In this document: one piece after another, positions 53,021 through 62,384 of the stretch
How the letters are laid out: each line of letters begins with the position of its first letter
Numbering within the stretch: the first letter of the stretch is position 1
Assembly (NCBI RefSeq): GCF_003807585.1
Contig: NZ_RMBX01000011.1
Coordinates: 124,001-188,000, forward strand
Direction of reading: 5' to 3'
Origin: Chitinophaga barathri
GTDB lineage: Bacteria > Bacteroidota > Bacteroidia > Chitinophagales > Chitinophagaceae
Length of the DNA stretch: 64,000 nucleotides
Notes under the pieces: generated by a model
What the model was told of the DNA's origin: nothing
The model's database searches: none
Seen by the model: only the letters and a program-made list of their open reading frames with translations
Made by a program: the position numbers and the translations under genes

Positions 53021-54916
53021 ATGGATCAAAAAGTCAAATACGAAATTGTTGAATTCATACTTGCACAACCCGAATTCCATGGACCAGATGGAATTATGGA
53101 CTATCTTACTAGAATATTTCCTCTACGGACAATGATATCGCTGGATTCCCGTTTCGAGGACGCTTACGGTGATATTCGGCAGCACATCGTAAACAACTCA
53201 GATTGGACAATGAACTATTTGCTTTATGAACGCTTAAGAATCCTGCAAGAAAGTGAGGATATTTTTAAGCGTTTCCTTGAAGTAACTGTTCATCCCACGA
53301 TTCGTAAAACCAGAAGGGAAATTGCCAGATATAGCAGGGAGTTAAATAAAATACTGGCGCATTCAGGTAAAGCATTGCGTATTACTTCCCTATTCGAAGA
53401 AATGCCAGTTTTTGAATTGGTAGATCAGGCCATACAGAATATGAAATTGTCCGAGGCGCTCAATAGTGATTTTCGATTTTACAAAGAGGACTTTGAGCAA
53501 AAAGAATACCCATGTTTTGTATTACGAAAAGACAACTGGAACGATTATGGCTACGTCACATTGATGGTGTTACTTTACTATGACGCCCATCGAACACAGG
53601 CTACTATAGGGTCTGTTAGGATCATGAAACGATGGGAAGAGCAAACTTGGGAACATCTACCAGAACAATTTGAACGATTACCATTGGACTTTTGTTCGCT
53701 TGGAGTGACCGAAGATTATTACAACAGGCTAAAAGACTTATTAACTTCAAGATCGACGGCTTTTTTCTATGCTCTGCGAGATGCAGGAATGTTCCCTTCG
53801 ATTAGTGATCTGTTCTACAGAACTGAAATTTTTAGAAAATCTTTAATAAGAGAAAACAGTAATGAAGAATTATGGCGAACTATTCGCTATAAGTTTTATA
53901 ATATTAGTGTTGATGAGGCATTCAAATTTAGTTTTCAGTTCAAACCAACTGATTCTACGGAATCAGTATTTCTTGACTTCAATTTTGAATATAGTAAACC
54001 TATTGAACACCGCGTATACGCTTTGATTGGTAAGAATGGAACTGGTAAAACGAAAATACTTTCAACTATCGCGCAGGAACTGGCCAACCACGACTCAACT
54101 CTGATTCCTAAAAAACCACAGTTTGGTAAAATTACCAGTATTTCTTACAGTTTTTTTGACAACTTCGAAATACCAAAACAACATGAAAGTTTCTATTATG
54201 CATATTGCGGACTAAAGAAAGATAAAAAAACTTTGTTCGAACCTGAGGAACTCGATGAACGGTTTCGTGATTCAGCACACAAAATACTAGAAAATGGGTT
54301 GCTGGATAAATGGAAGAAAGTTTTATCAAATTTTATAGAATCGACACTTGTTGATGAGATATTTGTTCCCCCGTCATTTTTTGATGATCAAACCGAACAT
54401 CAGTATAATCCGGAGGCCGTTCGCGTTTTAAAGGATCAGCTCAGCTCGGGCCAACACATTCTACTATATGTTCTTACAGAGTTAATCGCGCAAATCCGGG
54501 AAAATTCCTTAATTCTCTACGATGAGCCAGAAACACATCTTCATCCCAATGCCATTACTGAATTGATGAATAGCATTCTGGAATTGGTAAAGGAGTTTAA
54601 CTCGTTTTGTATCATCGGTACTCATTCGCCACTCGTAGTACAGTGTATCCAATCGCGGAATGTGTTTGTATTATCTCGGCAACCCGAACAAGTCTATCTA
54701 CATCTTCTAGAACGAGAATCTTTTGGGGAAAATTTAACGGTTATTACGGAAGATATCTTTGGCACGAAAGATATTCCGAAAAATCACCTGACAGTATTGA
54801 ATGACCTGAAACGGGGCCGCTCATTTGAGGAAGTGGTGGCACTTTTTGAGGCTGAAAACAATGGCCTCTCAATGAACCTTAACACCCATTTGTATCTCAA
54901 AAGCCTTTATAAATAG
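53021..54916 (+). CDS. ptuA: Septu-like PtuA: AAA/ABC-type ATPase with N-terminal extension
   Basis: Defence ATPase of 631 residues. The ATG at 53021 is preferred over the TTG at 52982, whose extra 13 residues have no support. The C-terminal half is an OLD/AAA15-type ABC ATPase: Walker A GKNGTGKT at 337, signature LSSGQH at 474, Walker B LILYDEPETHLHPNA near 497, His switch IIGTHSPLVVQ. The first 300 residues are helical and not part of standard PtuA; residues 1-80 have the look of an effector-associated (EAD-like) adaptor domain. The HNH gene follows two bases after the stop, the PtuA-PtuB order. Confidence 0.82.
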   Translation: MDQKVKYEIVEFILAQPEFHGPDGIMDYLTRIFPLRTMISLDSRFEDAYGDIRQHIVNNSDWTMNYLLYERLRILQESEDIFKRFLEVTVHPTIRKTRREIARYSRELNKILAHSGKALRITSLFEEMPVFELVDQAIQNMKLSEALNSDFRFYKEDFEQKEYPCFVLRKDNWNDYGYVTLMVLLYYDAHRTQATIGSVRIMKRWEEQTWEHLPEQFERLPLDFCSLGVTEDYYNRLKDLLTSRSTAFFYALRDAGMFPSISDLFYRTEIFRKSLIRENSNEELWRTIRYKFYNISVDEAFKFSFQFKPTDSTESVFLDFNFEYSKPIEHRVYALIGKNGTGKTKILSTIAQELANHDSTLIPKKPQFGKITSISYSFFDNFEIPKQHESFYYAYCGLKKDKKTLFEPEELDERFRDSAHKILENGLLDKWKKVLSNFIESTLVDEIFVPPSFFDDQTEHQYNPEAVRVLKDQLSSGQHILLYVLTELIAQIRENSLILYDEPETHLHPNAITELMNSILELVKEFNSFCIIGTHSPLVVQCIQSRNVFVLSRQPEQVYLHLLERESFGENLTVITEDIFGTKDIPKNHLTVLNDLKRGRSFEEVVALFEAENNGLSMNLNTHLYLKSLYK

Positions 54917-54918
54917 GT

Positions 54919-55767
54919 ATGGTTAACTTAGTTGTACCCGTTTTTGACAGTTTGAAACTGTTCCAAGTTGCAGTTGATGGTAAAACTGATAGAGTCGCTC
55001 AGGCCTCTTTAACTGCAGCTATACCACTAATAACTTCCAGATATCAAGTTTTTGATAATCATAACCTCCGTAATGAGTTGGAGCTGCTCACACAAGATGC
55101 GGCCTGTAATGCTCTTAGAGAGGAGTTGCTATCGCTTTACGAATTCGGCAAACCTGTAGTGCAGCAGATTTTAAACACCCTGCAAGCCGCACAAAATCGC
55201 ACCGTTCGACACACGTGCCAGTATTGCACTATCGGCAGTATCAAAAGTCTTGACCACATTGTCAACAAGGGAGACTATCCGGAATATAGCATTCATCCTC
55301 AGAATCTCATTCCTTGCTGTTTAGAATGCAACATCAATAAAGGAAGGTTTTGGGTGCACGGTGGTAATCGGCTGTTTATCAACCTCTATACTGATGAGCT
55401 GCCAAAAGAACAGTACCTGTTTACTAACATAACTGGCAATATCGCGGAACTGGATTTTGACTTCGAACTTCGGCAGCCCAAAGGGATTGATATCATCCTG
55501 TGGAATAGAATCGTGAGCCATTACAACCGAATGAAATTATTGGGAAGATTGCGACATAAGGCTATTAGTGAAGTGACAGAGCTTCTTTTGCTAGCTAAGA
55601 AGACGCTTGAGTGCGGTACTACCAAAGCTGATATCATTGACATAATGTTACAGCAAGCTACTATTAGTCGGCGTGAATACGGAGCCAATCATTGGAAGGC
55701 ATCCATGGTTGAATCGCTCGCTGACAGCGCCCTGTTTTGGCAACACGTTCACCGATTTCGGTTGTAA
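54919..55767 (+). CDS. ptuB: Septu-like PtuB: HNH endonuclease
   Basis: Nuclease of 282 residues. A zinc-bound HNH motif is clear: CQYCTIG at 100-106, LDHIVNKG with the Asp-His pair at 112-113, and PQNLIPCCLECNINKG with the second Cys pair and the final Asn. Helical regions flank it. It lies two bases after the ATPase gene and is certainly co-transcribed. In Septu, ATPase and HNH nuclease form a complex that cuts nucleic acid on infection; the same is inferred here. Confidence 0.85.
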   Translation: MVNLVVPVFDSLKLFQVAVDGKTDRVAQASLTAAIPLITSRYQVFDNHNLRNELELLTQDAACNALREELLSLYEFGKPVVQQILNTLQAAQNRTVRHTCQYCTIGSIKSLDHIVNKGDYPEYSIHPQNLIPCCLECNINKGRFWVHGGNRLFINLYTDELPKEQYLFTNITGNIAELDFDFELRQPKGIDIILWNRIVSHYNRMKLLGRLRHKAISEVTELLLLAKKTLECGTTKADIIDIMLQQATISRREYGANHWKASMVESLADSALFWQHVHRFRL

Positions 55768-55847
55768 TCGGCAATATATTTCTCAATAGTCGTCATACAT
55801 CAACTTGGAAAGTTAAAAAAATGGTTTCCCCCTTCGCAAAAAATACA

Positions 55848-56849
55848 TTACCAGTCATCTTTCTCAAATAGTGTCTCTCGACTGATGGCTCTGTTTACAT
55901 AGTGAAGCGAATCTTGTAATATACGGTACGTCAGCGAATGCTCCTCATAGTTTGGCAATACTTCTTCTATAAGGGCTTTAAGTCTAATATCAAAAGGGAA
56001 AGGCTTTCCTGGAGTCCCCTGCTTACCGCCGGAAGTGGTTATTGCCTCCCTGGCCCTAAGTATAAGCTCTTTCAACTTGCCACCATCGTTCGCAAACCTA
56101 CTGCGAGCATCTTCAAGAATTGAGGAAACTAAACAAATAAGTTCTTTTGTTTTGTTATGGAATTCAGATATCGATTCGACAAGCCTTCTAACATGCAAGA
56201 AGTTTCCCTTGCAAGAACTGTAAATCTGTAAATAAATAGATTTGATATCTTCAGTTATTTCCAATGAAGGCTTTAAATAGGCAATTAAATATCGTGCTAT
56301 AGATTCTATCCTCCAATTCTCTTCAAGGTTTAAATTCCATTGTAGTGCGATATCGAATAGTCTCTTCGATTTTTGCACATCAAACTTATTTACAAGGAGC
56401 ATATGTGCGGATATCGGAACACATTCGTAATAAAGATAGTCAGATTCATTAACAACGTTATTTTTATACTCAAAACGTCGAATAAAATATGCAAAAATAT
56501 CTTCTTCAGGGCTGGTTCTAAAAACTTTCAAAAGACAGCTTTCTATTTCATTGTTAATTGCAAATCGTACACTATTCTCCATGAGTAGTTGATGCAAATT
56601 TGAATCATCTTGAAACCTATCAAATAACAACCCAAATAAAGGGCCACCTTCATTTATTTTACAGTTTTCAAGATAGTATCGTATGTATTTTTCTCCAGCA
56701 GATTTGTTGACCTTGTAAAGGGAGGGAATAGCCTGTATAACATTACCATTATTACACCCAATTGGATCGTACAAAATTTCCAGGAGTAATTCTTCGTCTT
56801 TATTTGTCAAAACGCAATCTCCAATCCAGTAAGCACTATAAACATGCAT
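55848..56849 (-). pseudogene. Avs-like STAND protein, C-terminal part
   Basis: Third piece of a broken gene running from 59665 down to 55848. The frame is open upstream of its ATG to about 56960 (WIRFLRAFRKSQDLADFF and on), where it meets the end of the middle piece in another frame, so a one-base frameshift separates them. The part is helical and repeat-like (TPR/ARM-type), as in the sensor end of STAND proteins. Convergent with ptuB. Confidence 0.78.
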
Positions 56850-56944
56850 AAGAATATTGTTTGCCTGTATGCTTTTTTCACCTAGATATTTATCAGCCTC
56901 GACCCAAAAAAAATCTGCTAGATCTTGACTTTTCCTAAACGCTC

Positions 56945-58717
56945 TTAAAAACCTGATCCATAAGCATAAACTATATGCTTGTTATTTTCTTTTAAGTGTA
57001 GATAAATCTCTTTAGCTTTTAAAGGATATTGAAAAATTCCGTTCAAAAACTCATTATAGTAATAAGGAAGAGTAGATTCAGAATTATGTAACTTACTAAT
57101 TGCATCTGAAATATGATACGCCGAATTGTTCTCAATTATTCTATTTATTCTAAAAAGTTCTGATTCCCTATCATCTCGTAAACTATTTTGCAGTTTTATA
57201 AAAAGTGTTAACAATTCATCTGTTAAATTTTGAGGGTTTAAGAGGGATTCTATAGCATCAAGGCGGAAATGAAATTTTTTTGGAACTCTATTTCTTCTGT
57301 ACCAATGTAAGTTATCTATCACTTCTATTCTGGAGGCAATATTAAAAGAAGCAACATTTTTCTCCAAAAAAAGAAGTATTAATTCCATTTCTTCTTCATA
57401 CTTATATCTTTCATCAGAATTGACATTTGCTGATATTTCTCTTGGAATATCCAAAAGTACCTTTAATGACTCGTTTTTTATTCTTTCGTTAGAGGAACAA
57501 GCATGGTACTTTATAAGAAGCTTTATAACAGATATCCTATGCTCTTTTATGTCATCAACCATTGGGATTTTATACCTGTAAAAGTCAAAGGAATAGTTTG
57601 AATATAGATTTTCTTTTATCAAGGAAAAAGAAAGTTTAAGCATTTCAGACAATCCGTAAATTTGAAAAAGAACAGATGTAGAATCTTTTTTATAAAGTAG
57701 CTCGCTTGCTCTTTTTACAAAATAAGTTTGATGCTCAATAGAATAGCTATATAAATATAATCCGTGGCAATAACTGAATGTTGAATTTAATATCAACTTG
57801 TCGCCGGTAATATTAAAGAGAGAAATACTTGCATCAAACACGAATCCATATCTATCGGAGTGATACAGGAGTTCATGTAGAATTCCCTTTATAATTGGTG
57901 CCGTTAAGTCGTTGTATATATGTCTTCCTCCGCCATATTTATTAAAATCGATATTAACTGTACATTCTTTATCTTTAACTATATCAAAAAAGTGGTGAAT
58001 GGCAACCTCAGCAATGACTGGCTTCTGAATTGCTATGGAATAAGCGAATCTCATGCGATCAATGAATCTATCATAATTCAATTTTGGAAGTTCTTCAATA
58101 TATGCATGAAGAAGATTGTCGATCTTGCATATTCGAGATTTAACTTTATCACTTTCGACTTCATCTATACTCGCTAAATTCATTAAAATATTGGCAGTAT
58201 GATTCGAATACTTTTCAATTTTTGTTTGTACCCATAAATTGTCAGAATCCTCCATTAAAATGATATCGCTATAATAGTCTGGCTTTATACTTTTTTGATA
58301 ATTTCCAGAACTCATTCCTTCTGCTACTAATTTTCGTAGAAAGTAAACTATAATATCTTCATTTATTTGTTCCGTTTCTGCCATACTTTTTATAAGACTC
58401 ACATCGTCATAGTCAAATGGTTCTAATAGACAAATTAGTGAAAGTAATTTTTTACATTTTATCCGATTTACTCCTGTTTCCTTTACCACTAGATCTATGA
58501 ACGTATTAAAATGGTTTACTACATACCCATTAAATTCTTCTTGAGTTTTTACACTAGTAATATTTTCATTTTTTGCTACAGCATTTAAAATTCCTACGAT
58601 AAGTATAGGACGCCCGCGGGAAATATGGACAAGATGATCAACATACTTATTTAAGTAGTCGTTTGCTAGTTCTTTTTCAAAAATCTCCTTCGTTTCCTCC
58701 TTAGTTAACTTGTCCAA
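56945..58717 (-). pseudogene. Avs-like STAND protein, middle part
   Basis: 590 codons in the same frame as the nuclease-NTPase part upstream, from which a single TAG (58739-58741) separates it. The start at 58717 is only a TTG inside the old frame (INLDKLTKEETKEIFEKEL). The first 60 residues complete the STAND NTPase lid (YVDHLVHISRGRPILIVGI); the rest is a long helical sensor region. It ends in a frameshift around 56960. The region is strongly AT-rich. Confidence 0.8.
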
Positions 58718-58738
58718 GTTTATCCTTAATCCTTTCCC

Positions 58739-59665
58739 CTAGTCAAATTCTCGAATCAGCTTAAATGCTTCCATGGATTGAAGACTTCGAATAGTAAATA
58801 TCACCTTTATTGTTACACCATTATGCTTTCCTCCTAGTTTCTTTAGATCTGCAAGCATTGCGGGTGAGAAATTTTGAGCGTCATCAACTAACAATATGTA
58901 GCTATTGCCGGCACCCAATGCAAATTTAATTCTGTCAAAATTGAGATTTAGATTCTCTACTTTTAGGGCTTTCCAAGTTTTGTTGTTATCAATATATTTC
59001 TGGAAAAAATGTACAGCAAGTCGGGTTTTCCCTATTCCTGTTTCGCCAGAAACGATAGCAAAATGCTGTGTTTCATTAATTAGAAAACCATTAAGAAGTT
59101 CTAATTCCTTTTGCCGAGAAACAAAAAAGTTGGATAGTGTATTTAGATCTGATGATGGTGCTTGTAATCGTTCACTTAATGCCTTCTTGTAAGGAAGCAG
59201 AGAAGAGGTTGTATATCCTTCTTCCATCCATAGTTTTAATATTGGATACTGAACATATATTCGATTTAATCTACTTCCATCCCAAAGCTGAAAGTTTGTG
59301 TCGTGCTTGCTATGCTCGTTTAAAAGTTGAGAAGCGTATTCTTTAGTAGCATTGGTTTCTAATGGATTTAAAGGGATATTAGTTAATATAACAAGATAGT
59401 TCTCATCCTTGATCTTCCTAATCTCTTGTTTAATTTCTTGTTTCAAGGAATTGAAAGCTGTTTTTCTTGCGGTACCATGGAATTTATATTGAAAGCGCCA
59501 TAATCCATTTCTCCTTTTATATTCCCCGCAATAAGTTCCATCAATCCCTCCATCTTTCCCCGGAGCTTCAAACCCTTGAAAAGAATCGCCAAGTTCTAAC
59601 CATAATAGTGTATTACAGAAATTCTGAAATACATCAGGATTGCTATTTTTCCAATCGACTTTCAT
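58739..59665 (-). pseudogene. Avs-like protein, nuclease and STAND NTPase part
   Basis: 308 codons before the TAG. Residues 1-150 are an Mrr-like PD-(D/E)XK nuclease: FEAPGKDGGIDG with Asp38 and WRFQYKFHG with Lys61. Residues 180-308 start a STAND NTPase: VSGETGIGKTRLA (Walker A) and SYILLVDDAQNF (Walker B). Nuclease-STAND-repeat proteins of this plan are the Avs antiviral sensors, which recognise phage proteins and then cut DNA. Joined across the lesions, the three pieces would give about 1,270 residues, a normal length. Confidence 0.82.
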
Positions 59666-59759
59666 GATAATGAAAATAGCGTTTTTGAGTCATAATTATG
59701 AGGCCAAACTTGAATATCGCGGTAATTGAACATTAAATGGTTTCCAAAACATTGCTCAC

Positions 59760-60490
59760 TGGAATTTCACGGGCATGACTGGGTGTCAAGCAGCAAAAGA
59801 GATGCTATGTTTTACATCTATGCTTGAGTATATCATGGCAATGGGCGAGGTAAAAAGGTCTCACTCCGGCTTTAGGCCGGGCTGTGGCTTCTGGGCAAGG
59901 TATTTCATGCGGCCCGGCCTAAAGCCTGCGTTCGGGCAGCTCCCGGTCCACGCGCTGAAGCGCGCGTCCCTACGCTGCCCCATATTCGTCCGCCACCTGC
60001 CTGCCGGTCTGCCCACAGGTTGCTCCGTGCGGCGAAGCGCCGCACTCCCGCCCCCTGGGGCAGCCCGGCATGGCGGGTGGTGGCGGGCACGTTTTGTTGG
60101 CAAGCGAAGGTTTCTTCTCAATCATCTTGGTGCTACAATCATGTAAGTGCCTGGGTACTGGGTCGCTTTGGGCGAGGGCTTTTATGTGTAGGTGTCGGAT
60201 GCCGGTGCCGGGGTGGACCCGGCTTCAGAACATGGCCTGCCGCGAACAGCGGCTTTGGAATCTCTTTTCAGCTTTTGAACAATCTTGGCGCATACTTGGG
60301 GCTGAGGGTGGCCAGCTTCTCCTTCCCCCGGATGCTACGGGGCCACCCTCAGCCCCAAGTATGTCTTCTTTTTCTCTTTTACTGGCGGTGGGGCAGTCAT
60401 CATCTTTTCAGGGCGCCAGGTGCAGCCCGGTGGAGATCGGGACCGCAAGGGGCTGCGTTCGCCGCCTGGGTTCTCCCAGATCATAACGCA
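59760..60490. other. GC-rich, hairpin-rich noncoding stretch
   Basis: No supported gene; the open frames here are rich in Ala, Arg, Pro and Gly and carry no family motif. Several perfect inverted repeats are present: 15 bp at 59868-59882/59912-59926, 6 bp at 59951-59964, 8 bp at 60027-60034/60038-60045 and 23 bp at 60291-60313/60341-60363. It contrasts sharply with the AT-rich gene to the left. A transfer origin, structured RNA or element end are possible. Confidence 0.6.
60291..60363. repeat. Perfect 23-bp inverted repeat
   Basis: The left arm (60291-60313, beginning CATACTTGGGGCTGAG) and right arm (60341-60363) are exact reverse complements with a 27-base spacer. It is not close to a gene end, so a plain terminator is unlikely. 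Confidence 0.85.
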
Positions 60491-60512
60491 CTCCAGCCCC
60501 TCTCGGCTTCCC

Positions 60513-60680
60513 TTATTTTGTTTTCTTTACTTTCTCTGGTTTCTCCGCAGGCACAAATTTTTCACGCACAGCTTTTAACGCTTCCTGTAGCTTTTCGGGA
60601 TGCTGCCAGTATTCTACACTCAGGTTCTCGCGGATGTCCCGCAGCTCTTTTAAAACATTAGGTTTTTTACCCTTTTTCAT
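60513..60680 (-). CDS. Putative antitoxin or partner of the PIN protein, 55 residues
   Basis: Short frame starting ATG at 60680, product MKKGKKPNVLKELRDIREN and so on, ending VKKTK. It is highly charged and helical. Its start overlaps the last 14 bases of the PIN gene, so the two are translationally coupled. Small basic proteins with an LKELREIRE-like core beside PIN genes are common in Bacteroidota; an antitoxin role is inferred from that place. No DNA-binding fold is obvious. Confidence 0.65.
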   Translation of the reverse strand: MKKGKKPNVLKELRDIRENLSVEYWQHPEKLQEALKAVREKFVPAEKPEKVKKTK

Positions 60681-61137
60681 GGTCGCGTATATTTAAAATC
60701 TCCCGCGGTGTGCGGATTTCTATCAGCCTATAACCCAACCGCAGGTTTATGGAGTTGTAAAGCCTTATCCGGTTCAGGTTCACAATATGCTTAAAGTTCC
60801 AGCTGGCTAATACTTCAGCGTTGTTGATGGTAGCCAGAGCGATATGTAAGGCATCGTTATAGCTCTTATTCGTCAGGGCTCCTTCGCTTATATAGGTCTC
60901 AGCCAGCATTATTGCTTCCTCCGTTGTCCGGAGATGAATTCTATACCCCAAAGGTACTTCATTTAGCTTTTCGTGGATTTCCGGCCGGGCTTTTGACAGT
61001 TCCAGCAACATCAGGTCGGAGATGATGATCTTTTTGCTGCCGGCTTTGAATTCCTTCAGCAGGGCCTCGCTCCATTCCTGAAATTCAGGCTCAAAACAGC
61101 CGCCAATGACAGAGGTGTCTGTATATACGTTCACCAT
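60667..61137 (-). CDS. PIN-domain ribonuclease (VapC-like toxin)
   Basis: Protein of 156 residues with the PIN fold. Acidic residues expected for metal binding are in VYTDTSVIGG (Asp7), LLELSKARPEI (Glu), NDALHIALAT (Asp) and SWNFKHIVN (N/D position). It belongs to the long-PIN subgroup common in Bacteroidota. VapC-type proteins cleave RNA and are held in check by an antitoxin; the only close partner is the 55-residue frame overlapping its 3' end, opposite to the usual antitoxin-first order. Confidence 0.85.
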   Translation of the reverse strand: MVNVYTDTSVIGGCFEPEFQEWSEALLKEFKAGSKKIIISDLMLLELSKARPEIHEKLNEVPLGYRIHLRTTEEAIMLAETYISEGALTNKSYNDALHIALATINNAEVLASWNFKHIVNLNRIRLYNSINLRLGYRLIEIRTPREILNIRDHEKG

Positions 61138-61199
61138 AGTAATTTACGCAGTTTAGGTTAACAATCAATTTTTGAAAATGAGTTTTGAAGGGCAGGGCT

Positions 61200-61487
61200 T
61201 TACTTTTTTACTGGTAGGGTCTCTGTTATGCGTTTTGCGATGTTTTGCATCACCTTTTTGTTGGCAGGGCCCCGGCGCTCTTGGGGCCGGTCCTCTAGCT
61301 GCTGTACGCCCTCCACCTTTCTGATCACCAGGCTATCTTTATTGTGTTCTACGGCGATGAGGTCGCCTACGTCAAACCCTGCTTCGTGTAGCCATTTCCC
61401 GGACAGGCGGATAAAGGGAACATGGGTATTATCAAATTCGTGCTCATAACAAAGCGAGCCGACGGTTAACAAACGTTCTTTTTTCAT
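61200..61487 (-). CDS. SymE-family toxin-like protein
   Basis: Protein of 95 residues. The SymE/AbrB-like core is PFIRLSGKWLHEAGFDVGD with LIAVEHNKDSLVIRKV, matching the family sequence I-x-L-x-G-x-WL-x-x-AGF. SymE of E. coli is an SOS-induced protein, long described as an RNA-affecting toxin controlled by antisense RNA; no antisense RNA can be shown here. It is divergent from the XRE regulator with an AT-rich 190-base gap. Confidence 0.88.
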   Translation of the reverse strand: MKKERLLTVGSLCYEHEFDNTHVPFIRLSGKWLHEAGFDVGDLIAVEHNKDSLVIRKVEGVQQLEDRPQERRGPANKKVMQNIAKRITETLPVKK

Positions 61488-61678
61488 ATTCGTGTTATTG
61501 TTCTATAAATATACCAATAAATCAAACTAAAAACAAGAATTATAGCACGTTTATTAGACTAATTGATTAACTTTAGCATACTAATACTAGATTTATGTGT
61601 CTAATATAATATAAATAATTTCATTAATACATCGTCGCCCTGAAATAATAAGTAGTTTCCCATTCATCTAAAAACTTA

Positions 61679-62026
61679 ATGAATATGACCTTTGGACAAC
61701 GTGTTGCCATTATCAGAAAAAAGAAGGATATCAAACAGACCGAGTTGGGTAGTATGATCGGCACCAGCGGAGATATCGTGAGCCGTTATGAAAGGGATGT
61801 TATCTCACCAACGATTGAAGTTGCCGCTAGAATCGCATCGGCTTTAAATGTTTCCTTGGATCATTTGGTAATGGGCCATGAAGCGAGCACTGCCAATACT
61901 ACGGATGCGGTGGCATACAAGTTCCAGCAGCTGGAGAAATTAGCGGAAGAGGATAAAGGGCATGTAATGGCCGTGATCGATGCTTTTATTACTAAACAAA
62001 GGGTAAGCGCCTTGATGGGCGAATAA
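61679..62026 (+). CDS. XRE-family transcriptional regulator
   Basis: Regulator of 115 residues. A Cro/CI helix-turn-helix fills residues 4-70: FGQRVAIIRKKKDIKQTEL, IGTSGDIVSRYERDVISPT and ALNVSLDHLVMG. A short helical tail follows, which probably makes dimers. It stands alone, divergent from symE, and may control the surrounding element genes. An imperfect hairpin follows the stop. Confidence 0.9.
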   Translation: MNMTFGQRVAIIRKKKDIKQTELGSMIGTSGDIVSRYERDVISPTIEVAARIASALNVSLDHLVMGHEASTANTTDAVAYKFQQLEKLAEEDKGHVMAVIDAFITKQRVSALMGE

Positions 62027-62030
62027 AAAA

Positions 62031-62051
62031 GGCCCCTGCAGAGCAGGAGCC
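62031..62051 (+). terminator. Hairpin after the XRE gene
   Basis: GGCCCCTGC (62031-62039) and GCAGGAGCC (62043-62051) form a 9-bp stem with one mismatch and a 3-base loop, preceded by six A and followed by TTC. Five bases after the stop codon. Confidence 0.6.
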
Positions 62052-62111
62052 TTCACACCAAAACATACACCAGGTGTTTTAGGCCTGTGGCTGTGTATTA
62101 ATCTTCTGCGG

Positions 62112-62324
62112 CTATCCGCCTTCGTTCTCGACCGTGGCCTGACTTACGCCCGTCATTACCGCGCCGGCGAGGGCTACGTATCCCGCCACCTGGGTGATGA
62201 TCAAAGGCAGCGCAACCGGCAGGCCTATTATAGCCGTGCTGATCGCCGTCAGCAAAAGCCCGATGTTACGGACCTTCTGGAACAACGGCGGGGTAGGAGC
62301 TGTTAAACGTTGTCCAGTATTCAT
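62112..62324 (-). CDS. Small membrane protein, 70 residues
   Basis: Two hydrophobic helices (IGLLLTAISTAIIGLPVAL and IITQVAGYVALAGAVMTGV) follow a polar N-terminus with FQKVRN, and a short acidic tail ends the protein. The size and layout resemble holin-like or small bacterial membrane proteins. It lies 60 bases after the 252-residue gene on the same strand, so the two probably form one transcription unit. Function unknown. Confidence 0.7.
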   Translation of the reverse strand: MNTGQRLTAPTPPLFQKVRNIGLLLTAISTAIIGLPVALPLIITQVAGYVALAGAVMTGVSQATVENEGG

Positions 62325-62384
62325 ATCTGAACAGTTTAAAGGTTAGAAAATTGCATCCGGGCAGCGCCCGCCTTTACGGAGGCG

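Noticed and set aside
52982..55767. Retron of the PtuAB-effector type
   Set aside because: No reverse transcriptase frame is next to the ATPase-HNH pair; the upstream genes are mobile-element Rep-like and DnaC-like proteins.
59775..60661. Open frames of 123-213 codons in the GC-rich stretch
   Set aside because: Composition is dominated by Ala, Arg, Pro and Gly, no motif is seen, the frames cross the perfect inverted repeats, and one runs antisense over the small PIN-partner gene.
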